This document shows, in pieces, positions 28,516 to 37,900 of a stretch of 64,000 bases of DNA (its first letter is position 1; every line of letters starts with the position of its first letter). A program made the translations under genes and the position numbers. The DNA lies in the NCBI GenBank assembly GCA_030447305.1, contig JAUJPC010000002.1, positions 62,001-126,000 of the forward strand, written 5' to 3'. The notes below the pieces were generated by a model. The model ran no database searches. It saw only the letters and a list, made by a program, of their open reading frames with translations, and had not been told where the DNA came from. The DNA is from Actinomycetota bacterium (lineage in GTDB: Bacteria; Actinomycetota; CADDZG01; JAHWKV01).

Positions 28516-30798
28516 ATCGGCGATGAGCTGATCGCCCTGGGAGGCGCATTTCTTGCCGCCGGTCTTCTGGCGAGGATCGGAAGGCGGGTGGGGCTGCCGA
28601 CGATTCCCTTCTTCATCGCCGCAGGCATCCTGACCGGCCCGAACACGCCGGGACTTACGCTGATCCACGACCCTGTCTCACTGGAACTTTTTGCGGCCGT
28701 TGGGCTCGTGCTCCTTCTATTTCACCTCGGACTTGAGTTCTCGCTGGGGGACCTGGTGGCCGGCGGCCGGTCGCTGGCGATGGCGGGCGCGGTCTACATT
28801 GCCCTAAACGTCGGAGGAGGGCTGATTTTCGGCCTCGCCCTCGGGTGGGGGGTGCGTGAGGCATTGGTGATTGCCGGTGCGGTCGGAATCTCCTCCTCGG
28901 CGATCGCAACCAAGTTGCTGGTGGAGCTAAAGCGCCTGGCTAACCCGGAGACCGGTCTCATCCTGGGCATCATCGTGGTTGAAGACGTCTTCCTGGCCCT
29001 GTACCTGGCTCTCCTGCAACCGATCCTCGGAGGGAGTGAGGGCACGGGTGAGGCGCTGATGCTGTTCGCCCGGGCGTTTGCCTTCCTCCTTGTGCTCGTG
29101 GCCGTCGCCCGCTACGGGGCGAAATGGGTTGGCCGGCTGGTTTCCTCCAACGACGACGAGCTGCTCACCGTGCTGTTCGTCGGCCTTGCCGTCCTCGGTG
29201 CCGGTGTGGCCGAGGAGCTGGGCGTCTCCGGGGCCATCGGCGCCTTCATGGTGGGAATGATCCTGGCCGAGACATATCTCAAGCACCGGATCGAAAAGCT
29301 GGTCCTCCCCCTGCGCGACGCCTTTGCTGCGGTGTTCTTCTTTGCCTTCGGCTTGACTATCGATCCCGGAGACATCGGGTCGGTGGGAGGAGCCGTCGTC
29401 GTGGCGGTGCTGTTGTCGGTCGTGCTGAACATCCTTGCCGGGACGGTTGCGGCTCGTCTGTACCGGTTCAACCGGCGGGCTGCGGCCAACGTCGGCCTGA
29501 CGGTGCTCGGACGAGGTGAGTTCTCGTTGATCCTTGCCACCTTTGCTGCTTCGGCCGGGTTGGACCCTCGGATCGGCCCGTTCGTCGCACTGTACGTGCT
29601 GGCGCTGGCAATACTCGGTCCGCTTCTGGCCTCCCGCTCCGGCCTGTTGGCGGCCTGGCTGCCCGGCGGGCTCTTCAGGGCAGGCGGACCCCCGCGGGTC
29701 ACCAGAACCCGGGCCGACTCCGTTCTCGCCACCCGGCTGGCCGCACAGCGGGATCAGTCGGACGAATCGAAAGGACTGGGAACGGCGTTGCTCTCCGGGA
29801 TGGAGCGAATCTCACTCCGGCTGAAGTCCCGCTGGCGCGACGGCCAGAGCGGTGCCGGAAGGCTGGTGCTGCCCCTGGCATTCTTCGCCGGGGTGGTGGT
29901 CCTGGGAGTAGTCGGCTACCGTCTGAGCGGGTTCTCACTCGGAGAGGCGCTGTCTCTGGCCTGGGCCGACGTCAGCCCGGCAGACCCGTTCATCGAGGTC
30001 GAGCGCCGACCCCGTTATCTGGCTCTAACGATCACCGCCCTGGGTTCGATCGCCCTGCTGTTTGTGTTGATAACCGCCCTGACCATCGCATCGGAAGGCG
30101 GATTGGGAATTTCGTCGAGGAGGCGCCGAATGGACGAACGCATCGAAAGGCTGGCCGATCACTACATAGTCTGCGCCTACGGGCGGGTCGGACGAGCCGC
30201 CGCCCGGGAGCTCGAGGCCGAGAGGGTTCCCTTCGTTGCCATCGACCGGGAGGAGGAGCTGGAGGCGCGGATGCGGCGGGACGGAATCCTGTACATCATC
30301 GGCGATCCCACCTCCGAGCCGGTCCTCAGACAGGCGGGCATCGAGAGGGCAAGGGGAATTATCTGTGCGGTCGACGATGATGCCACCAACGTATATGTCG
30401 CCCTTACTGCACGTTCCCTGAACCCCGATATCTACATAGTGGCGAGGGCAAGCGCGCCCGAGACGCCTGCCCGGCTTCAGCGGGCCGGCGCCAACCGCGT
30501 GATCTCGCCGTACCGCTCCAGCGGGCGGCAGATGGCGCTGCTGGTGCTCCGCCCCCGAGTGGTGGATTCACTGGAGGTCCTGGGCCGCCGCCTAGAGGAG
30601 CTGGCTATCGAGCACGGCTCTCCGTTGGTCGGACAGACCGTGGAAGCAGCCTGCGGTGCGGCCGTCCCCCTGCTGATTCACCGGGCGGGAGGTGAGACCA
30701 TCACCCATCCCGGCCCCGACGTGACGGTCCAGCCGGGTGACCGCATCCTGGCTTGGGGAGCCGACGCAGACCTTCGTCCCATGGAGAGCGCGCAGTAG
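28516..30798 (+). CDS. CPA2/Kef-type cation:proton antiporter with TrkA-N/C domains
   Basis: LGLEFSLGDL, GAVGISSSAIATKLLVEL, IVVEDVFLALYL; C-terminal YIVCAYGRVGRAAARELEAE and RCK tail. The homologous frame extends upstream of GTG 28588; exact start uncertain. Confidence 0.85.
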   Translation: MGDELIALGGAFLAAGLLARIGRRVGLPTIPFFIAAGILTGPNTPGLTLIHDPVSLELFAAVGLVLLLFHLGLEFSLGDLVAGGRSLAMAGAVYIALNVGGGLIFGLALGWGVREALVIAGAVGISSSAIATKLLVELKRLANPETGLILGIIVVEDVFLALYLALLQPILGGSEGTGEALMLFARAFAFLLVLVAVARYGAKWVGRLVSSNDDELLTVLFVGLAVLGAGVAEELGVSGAIGAFMVGMILAETYLKHRIEKLVLPLRDAFAAVFFFAFGLTIDPGDIGSVGGAVVVAVLLSVVLNILAGTVAARLYRFNRRAAANVGLTVLGRGEFSLILATFAASAGLDPRIGPFVALYVLALAILGPLLASRSGLLAAWLPGGLFRAGGPPRVTRTRADSVLATRLAAQRDQSDESKGLGTALLSGMERISLRLKSRWRDGQSGAGRLVLPLAFFAGVVVLGVVGYRLSGFSLGEALSLAWADVSPADPFIEVERRPRYLALTITALGSIALLFVLITALTIASEGGLGISSRRRRMDERIERLADHYIVCAYGRVGRAAARELEAERVPFVAIDREEELEARMRRDGILYIIGDPTSEPVLRQAGIERARGIICAVDDDATNVYVALTARSLNPDIYIVARASAPETPARLQRAGANRVISPYRSSGRQMALLVLRPRVVDSLEVLGRRLEELAIEHGSPLVGQTVEAACGAAVPLLIHRAGGETITHPGPDVTVQPGDRILAWGADADLRPMESAQ

Positions 30799-30877
30799 CG
30801 AGATCGGGGAAACCGGCTGGGCGGTAAGGGTAGGCTTCGGATCGTGCCCGGTCCCTCGGGCCGGGAGGTCAAAGAGT

Positions 30878-31693
30878 TTGAGCATTCTCGAGGCGCTGGT
30901 TCTTGGCATCGTCCAGGGACTCACGGAGTTCCTGCCCATCTCCTCGTCGGCCCATCTGGTCCTGGTCCCGGAGCTTGCTGGATGGGAGCAGCCCACCCTC
31001 GCTTATGTCGTTCTTCTGCACGCCGGAACACTTCTCGCCCTGGTCGTGTACTTTCGCCGAGAGCTGAGGGCGACTCTGCGCGGGATGATGCGGCCGGGCC
31101 CGGCCCGCCGGTTCGTGGCGCTGCTCATTGCGGGGACGCTTCCGGCAGCTGTGATCGGCGTGGCGTTCGAGGATCAGTTCGAGCAGAACTTCGGCGAGCC
31201 GTTCCAGGTGGCGCTACAGCTGGTGCTCACCGGCCTGATCCTTTTTGGAATCGAGGCGCTCGCCCGGCGCAAGCCTCCCCCGGCGGAGGATCCACAGAAC
31301 CTGACCGGACTGGAAGGTCTGGTAGACGAGCTCAATCCGTCAAAGGCAGCTGCAGTCGGCTTTGCTCAAGCCTTGGCGATCATCCCGGGCATCTCCCGCT
31401 CGGGAGCGACCATCGCCGCCGGACTTCTTGGGGGTTTGTCCCGGGCCCAGGCTGCCCGGTTCTCCTTCTTGCTCTCGATCCCGATCCTTCTCGGCACGAG
31501 CCTGTTCAAAGTGCCGGACCTGGCGGGCGAGGGCGCCGGTGCAGGTCCGCTGACCGTTGGCTTCCTGGCCTCGCTGGTGACGGGATACCTGGCCATTGCG
31601 GGAACCATCACCTTCCTCCAGAAGCGAGGACTGATGGTATTCGCATCGTACTGTGTGGTGGCCGGCGGACTGGCGGCCCTGATACTGCGGTAG
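30878..31693 (+). CDS. uppP: Undecaprenyl-diphosphatase
   Basis: ALVLGIVQGLTEFLPISSSAHLVL and IIPGISRSGATIAAGLLGGLSR signatures. Confidence 0.93.
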   Translation: MSILEALVLGIVQGLTEFLPISSSAHLVLVPELAGWEQPTLAYVVLLHAGTLLALVVYFRRELRATLRGMMRPGPARRFVALLIAGTLPAAVIGVAFEDQFEQNFGEPFQVALQLVLTGLILFGIEALARRKPPPAEDPQNLTGLEGLVDELNPSKAAAVGFAQALAIIPGISRSGATIAAGLLGGLSRAQAARFSFLLSIPILLGTSLFKVPDLAGEGAGAGPLTVGFLASLVTGYLAIAGTITFLQKRGLMVFASYCVVAGGLAALILR

Positions 31694-31832
31694 CCCTTTT
31701 TAACAAACAGCTAAAGGTTTCCGGCTTCGTGCCGATACTTAGGCGAACACAGTTTCTCGGAAGGAACCGATTCCCGAAAGTTTGGGATCGCTGAAGGGTA
31801 GCCCCCGCCACCCCTTTGGCGATCCTTCGAAA

Positions 31833-31891
31833 CCCGAAGCGGCAGCGCTCGCCTTGGTCCCCGCCCAGGCTGTAGCGCTGCCGCTATCGGG
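31833..31891. other. Strong inverted repeat / candidate structured RNA element
   Basis: Perfect 12-bp arms agcggcagcgct (31838-31849) and agcgctgccgct (31874-31885), extended by cccga/tcggg; a second imperfect stem (ggatcgc..aaggg / ccctt..gcgatcc) lies just upstream. Confidence 0.6.
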
Positions 31892-32006
31892 ATTCTGGAT
31901 AGCCGAGCCGCCGGGTAGGTTCACGCTCCGTGACAACATGTAGCTTTAAGAGTTCACCTTTTTGGGAACAACCTTGCAGTCAACAAGACGGCACAAGGAG
32001 GCTCTA

Positions 32007-32375
32007 ATGAACTTGCTCACCTACATCCTTACGCTTGCGCTGATTGGGTTCATAGTGGGAGGACTCGCCCGTCTGGCTCTGCCGGGCAGGGAGTCCATCG
32101 GTGTCTTCGGCACCATACTGGCCGGCCTAGCGGGATCGTTCATCGGAGGCCTGATAGTCACTTATCTCTTCGGAAGCTCGAACCGGTTGCTGACGCTGGC
32201 GGTTGCGGTTGCCTGCGCTGTTCTGTTCATACTTCCGTTCCGAGTCTTTGTCGCCCAGCCGGTCGTGGTTCCCCGAAACTCGGTTCGCCGGGGTTTCTGG
32301 GGGAACCGGTCCATCGACAACGACCACGGCTACGGCCGCCGGTCCTTCTGGAACCGCCGCCGCACCATGCTGTAG
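32007..32375 (+). CDS. GlsB/YeaQ/YmgE-type stress-response membrane protein
   Basis: LIGFIVGGLARLALPGRESIGVFGTILAGLAGSFIGGLI; aaggagg SD. Confidence 0.82.
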   Translation: MNLLTYILTLALIGFIVGGLARLALPGRESIGVFGTILAGLAGSFIGGLIVTYLFGSSNRLLTLAVAVACAVLFILPFRVFVAQPVVVPRNSVRRGFWGNRSIDNDHGYGRRSFWNRRRTML

Positions 32376-32393
32376 GCCTCCCAAGGTTCGAGG

Positions 32394-32420
32394 AACGGGT
32401 CCCTTTCGGGGACCCGTTTT
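32394..32420 (+). terminator. Rho-independent terminator
   Basis: aacgggtccc-tttc-ggggacccgtttt hairpin with T-tract. Confidence 0.85.
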
Positions 32421-32597
32421 GATTTCGACATGCGAAATTTGGTTTGGTGTATGAGACTTCGAGGAGTACAATGACCTCCTCGAGGGCTCGGCATCCTGTG
32501 AAAGATTTGCTGGTAGGGCGACAAGGAATTCGTTCCTTCCTACCTCCAACTTTCGGCAAACCGTTACCGGGCCTTCGAGCGCGTCTCGCTTGAAAAG

Positions 32598-34730
32598 CTA
32601 GTCGTCGGCCTCACGCTGCGCCTCACGCAGACGCCGGCGCTCTTCACGCATCTGATCCCGTAGCCCATCTGTCTGGTCATCGATCTGCTCACGCAATGCC
32701 TCGCCGGGATCCCTGCCGGAGCAGAACGGAAAGCATGGCGGGAACTCGATGCCCGGCCCGTTCGGTTCAGGGTCCGGCTCCTGCACCCGAGGAGCCGGAG
32801 GCCGGTGGCTGATGATCTCGCCGGTAATCCTGGGGTCCTGGAAGTCCCCGGCGGGGATGCCCTGCAGCGCTTTGGTCATGAAGTTCTTCCATATGGTGGC
32901 CGGGAACGAGCCGCCGGTCACGGACCTGCCGCGTAGCCTGGTCATCACCGGGATGTGTCCCTGGGGGTCGGGCGCATAGCCCATCCAGACCACCGCGGTC
33001 AGCTCGGGGGTGTATCCGGCAAACCACGCGTCCTGGAAGTTCTCAGTGGTACCGGTCTTGCCGGCCGCAGGTCGTCCGATCTTGGCGCCGGTCCCGGTTC
33101 CCGACTGGATGTTCTGCTCCAGGATGTGGTTCACCGTGTCTGCAACGTTCGCATCCATGACCTGAGTCACCGACGGCAGCCGCTCGGCCACCGCCGCTCC
33201 GGTGGGCCGGACGATCTTGGTGACCACGTTGGGGGTGGGACGGCGGCCTCGCTGGGCGAACGTGGTGTAGGCGCCGGCCATCTCAAGAGGAGTAACGTCG
33301 GAGGTGCCGAGGGTCAAGGCGCAGCCTGAGTCCGACGCCGGAATTGCGATGCCGGTCTTGGCGGCCACTTCGATGAACTTCTGCGGGGTCACCACCTCAT
33401 CCATCATCTGGGCGTAGATCGTGTTGACCGAGTTGGTAGTGGCTCCGGTCACGTCCAGGTAGCCGTAGCCTGCGTTGCTGTAGTTCGATACCCTCCAGGG
33501 CTTGTTGCCGTTCCGGCAGCGGTCCGAGTTGATGCTGATGGTCGACGTTCCCGAGAAGGTTGACCGTATGGACTTGCCCTCCTCCAGGAATGCGGCCAGC
33601 GTGAATGTCTTAAAGGCCGAGCCTGCCGGGCGTCCGCCGCCTGACCCGTTGACGTCGGCCGCAAAGTTGAACCCCCGAGCCCGGTCGATGCTGTCGACGT
33701 CACGGCCGCCCACCATCGCCCTCACTCGACCCCGCGGATCCATAGCCACCAGGGCGGCTTCGGGGTCGGTTGGGCGGTTGAGGACACTGCGCACAGCGGC
33801 CTCCGCGGCGTCCTGCATACGCAGGTCCAGCGTCGTATGGATTGCAAGGCCGCCTCGCAGGATCTCCTCGTCGGTGAGCTTGAACTCCGACTTCAACAGC
33901 CGCCGAACGTACTCGAGGAAGTAGCCGGCCCGGGCGGAGTCCACCTCAATCGATATGCCGGGCTTGAATTGAGCAACCAGATCCTCTGCTTTGGCGGACG
34001 CTGCAACATCGGGTGCCATCAGGTTCAGCTCCACCTGTCGATCGATGACCGCGTTGCGCAGGCTCTGCGCCTTGGCGGCGTCTTCGTCGATCTGATATCG
34101 CTGAGGTGCCCGGATCAGCCCCGCCAGGTACGCCGACTGTCCGGGGGTGAGCTGGGCCGCCGGCACCTTGAAGTAGGTCCGGGCTGCCGCTTCTGCGCCG
34201 TAGGCCCCGCGGCCGAAGTACACGGTGTTGAGGTAGTGCTCGAGGATCTCCTCCTTGGAGGAGTTGCGCTCGAGCTTGACTGCCCAAAAAGCCTCTCTGA
34301 TCTTGCGGGCAAAGCTCCGTTCGGTTCCGACCTGGGGAAACGCATGGCGCACGTACTGCTGGGTGATGGTCGACCCTCCCTGAAGTGCGCCGCTGCCCTG
34401 CCAGTTCTCCCGGGCGGCACGAAAGATCCCCCTGAAGCTGAAGCCGTTGTGATCGAAGAAGGTCCGGTCCTCGACGGCGATCACTGCCAGCTTCAGGTGA
34501 TGAGACATCTGCTCCAGGGGCACCAGGGTGCGATTTTCCTCGCCGTGAAGGGTGCCGATGGCCTGGCCGTCGGCGGCGAGGATCTTGGATGACTGGGCGG
34601 AGGGAGCGATCGCCGGCAGAGGAACGTTGGCCAGCCATAGGAAAACTCCAGCGACGCCCAGAACGGCTGCTACGGCCAGCACCCTGTACCGAGCTATGCC
34701 GGCCATCCGTGGCCACCCGAGACCAATCAT
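32598..34730 (-). CDS. Class A penicillin-binding protein
   Basis: VEDRTFFDHNGFSFRGIFRA, QGGSTITQQYVRH, NTVYFGRGAYGAEAA (GT51); AAGKTGTTENFQDAWFAGYTP (transpeptidase KTG). Confidence 0.92.
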   Translation of the reverse strand: MIGLGWPRMAGIARYRVLAVAAVLGVAGVFLWLANVPLPAIAPSAQSSKILAADGQAIGTLHGEENRTLVPLEQMSHHLKLAVIAVEDRTFFDHNGFSFRGIFRAARENWQGSGALQGGSTITQQYVRHAFPQVGTERSFARKIREAFWAVKLERNSSKEEILEHYLNTVYFGRGAYGAEAAARTYFKVPAAQLTPGQSAYLAGLIRAPQRYQIDEDAAKAQSLRNAVIDRQVELNLMAPDVAASAKAEDLVAQFKPGISIEVDSARAGYFLEYVRRLLKSEFKLTDEEILRGGLAIHTTLDLRMQDAAEAAVRSVLNRPTDPEAALVAMDPRGRVRAMVGGRDVDSIDRARGFNFAADVNGSGGGRPAGSAFKTFTLAAFLEEGKSIRSTFSGTSTISINSDRCRNGNKPWRVSNYSNAGYGYLDVTGATTNSVNTIYAQMMDEVVTPQKFIEVAAKTGIAIPASDSGCALTLGTSDVTPLEMAGAYTTFAQRGRRPTPNVVTKIVRPTGAAVAERLPSVTQVMDANVADTVNHILEQNIQSGTGTGAKIGRPAAGKTGTTENFQDAWFAGYTPELTAVVWMGYAPDPQGHIPVMTRLRGRSVTGGSFPATIWKNFMTKALQGIPAGDFQDPRITGEIISHRPPAPRVQEPDPEPNGPGIEFPPCFPFCSGRDPGEALREQIDDQTDGLRDQMREERRRLREAQREADD

Positions 34731-34995
34731 CTACCGAGCCCTCCTGTCAGTAGATCAGCCTATCGACCTCAAAGATTCGCGGCCAGCGCAGCCGGAGCAG
34801 GCATGAGTCGGAGTCGAAGGCCTGCAGATCTGGAAATACAGTGCTACTTTCGCGCCTCCTCCGTTTAGTCGTTCCGGCCCAGGGTAGGAACCGCTTAAGG
34901 GAACTCTTCAAACCGCTCGCGTAAAGTGCGCAGGGTGCCGAACCACCGGAGGATCCTCCTCGATCCTTCCGGATATCCGATCGGACCACTGCGAA

Positions 34996-37900
34996 ATGGC
35001 CAACCTTCCAGTAACCCCTCTCTCTCGAAAGGGCCTTGGCCGGCGTGCCCTGTCGGATCTGAGAGACAGAGTCCGGGTTGGGGTCGACTCAGTTCCGCAG
35101 TTGCAGATGCCTGCCGTCCGGTGGGCGGTCGGGGTTTTGTTACTCCTGGTGCTGATCGGTCTGGCGACTGCGATCTTCGCCCTGTACCTGATGTTTGCTC
35201 CGATCAAGCTGCCCGAGCCCATCGAGGGATCGAAGGCTGCCACTACCCAGATACTGGCGACCGACGGAAGTGTGATCGAGCAGTGGCATGGCCCTATCAA
35301 CCGTACCTTCGTCGAGTTGGACGACATGTCGAAGCACCTTCGAGAAGCGGCCATCGCAGCGGAGGACGCCCGCTTCTACAAGAGGGGCGCGGTGGATCTC
35401 AGGGCAGTTATGCGGGCAGCCAAGGCGAACCTGGTCAACGCTTCCTTCGTCCAGGGGGCCTCAACCATCGGCCAGCAGTATGCGAAGAACGTCTACGTCG
35501 GTAACGACCCCTCCCTGTCGCGCAAGGTCCGGGAGGCCAGGGTTGCGTATCGGCTCGAGAGGGACCTGGGCAAGGACAAGGTGCTCGAGGGCTACCTCAA
35601 CACCGTCTACTTCGGCCGCGGCGCCTACGGCGTGGAGGCGGCATCCAAGATTTATTTCGGAAAGGCCGCTTCCGACGTAAGCGTCTCGGAGGCGGCATTG
35701 CTGATCTCGATGATCCGGTCGCCCGACGGCTACTCCCCCTACCGGCACCCGGTCAAATCCGAAGCTCGAAGGAAGTGGGTGCTGGAGCGCATGCAAGGGG
35801 TGGGCTTCGCCACGCGCCAGGAGGTCCGAGAGGCCGAAGAACATAAGCCGGCGCTCATTCCCGCTTCGGAGGCCCATCCGAGATACGGGTGGTACATGGA
35901 CGCGCTGCGAACCTATCTGCTGCGCCGGTACGGCAGCGAGAAGGTTTATTCGGGGGGTCTTAAGGTACAGACCACGCTCGACCCGCAGGCTCAGGAGGCG
36001 GCCGAGGTAACCATTGGCAACACCCTTCCGGCCGCAACCGACCCGTACGCGGCCCTGGTCTCCATAGACCCCGCCACCGGTTACGTACTCGCCATCGTCG
36101 GCGGCAGGGATTACTCGGACGAGAAGTACAACATCGCCCTGCAGGGGCGGCGCCAGCCGGGCTCGGCGTTTAAGCCCTTTGTGCTGGTGGCTGCGCTGGA
36201 GAAGGGGATAACGGCGTCTGCCGGATACCGGGCACCAAGGAGCATTTGCCTCAAGGGGTGGAAGCCCTCATGCGTCTCGAACTACGGCGGTTCCGGTTAC
36301 GGGTACCTGAACCTGGAACAGGCCACGATCAACTCGGTCAACACCGTTTACGCCCAGCTGGTCCTTGACGTCGGCCTCAAGAAGGTCGTCGACGTGGCCC
36401 GCCGCATGGGGATTCCCGGGCCCGAGTGGATGCCTCCCCGCTCGGCGTGCCGCCCGTCGCCGGACGACGCTTGTCGGACTCGGCTGCAGCCAGTTCCTGC
36501 GATGGCGCTGGGAACCGAGGAGGTGACGCCTCTGGAGATGGCATCGGCGTACGCCACGCTGGCGGCTGGGGGCGTCTATCGCGAGCCGAAGCTCGTCTCC
36601 CGGGTAGAGGACGCTGATGGACGGGTGCTGGAGGAGGGGCCGTCGGAGCCTCGACAGGCCATCCCACCCCAGGTCGCGGAAACGGTTAACGGGATCCTGT
36701 CCAAGGTCATTGCCCAGGGAACCGGCACGCGGGCAGACTTCGGCCGGCCGGCAGCCGGCAAAACCGGGACCGCCCAGGACTTCAGCAACGCCTGGTTCTC
36801 CGGCTACACCCCCCAGCTGGCCACGGCCGTGTGGATGGGTCACCGCAGCGGCAACCGGCCTTTGCTGAACGTCCACGGGGTTCGACAGGTCGCCGGCGGC
36901 ACCATGCCCGCCGAGATGTGGCGCGAGTACATGAAGGGGATAAGTGATCGGACTCCTCCCACCGTCGAGCTTGGAAAGGCGGTCGACGACGGTGCCTTGA
37001 CCCGCGACAAGGCCCTGGCCTTTGAGGGAAGCGCCGCCGACGCAGACGGCATGGTGCAGGGAGTGGAGCTGAGTATCGACGGGAGCCCCTTTACCTCGGC
37101 CGGGGTCGTGTGCTCAAAGTGCCCGGGACCCGAGGTGAGGTGGACCTACAGGTCCACTGCCGCCCTCCAGGACGGCGAGCATGTTATTGCCATCCGGTCC
37201 TTCGACAAGCCCGGGCACCGCTCGGAATCGCAGACACGGACCGTCACTGTAGACACCCGGCCGCCGGCTCCGAGCAAGTTGACGGCAACCGGTGGCGCCG
37301 ACGGGGTCAAGGTCGTTTTCAACGAGCCGGTGGCCTGCGGCTCCGTATCCGCGGGATCGTTTGCCATAACCGTCGACGGCGACCGCGCCACGGTGCGGTC
37401 CGCCGGATGCAGCGGGGGCTCCAGCACAGCCGTCGACCTAGGGCTGGCCAGGCCGGTCCCGGGAGGTGGCCAGCTAACCGTGGACCTCCGTCGTTCTTCC
37501 CGCTCTGTGGCGGACCCGGCCGGGAATCGGGCTGCCGGCGCTCCATTGCGTATCTCAGCTACGAACAAGGCACCGTCGGTGGAGCTGGACCCGTCAAGTG
37601 ACCGACTACCGTTCACCGCAAAGGAAGTCGAGATAACCGGAGCCGCCACCGATCCGGACGGCACGCTGAAAGGCCTGGCCGTCAGTGTGGACGGGGCGGG
37701 GTTCTCGTCTGCAGGCCTTAGCTGCAGGGGTTGCGGCCGGGGAGCCAGCGGTGCCTGGCAGTACCGGCCCGTTGTTCCCCTTTCGCACGGAAAGCACAGG
37801 CTGGCGTTCCGCTCCGAGGACAACGCGGGGGTCATGTCCAAGACTCGGAACCGGACGGTGACGGTGGATGCGGTAGCTCCATCTCTCGAAGCGATCACCG

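Noticed and set aside
31700-31950. c-di-AMP (ydaO-type) riboswitch
   Set aside because: Conserved blocks I would expect (such as the CCGAATCCG...CAGCTAACC core) are not present.
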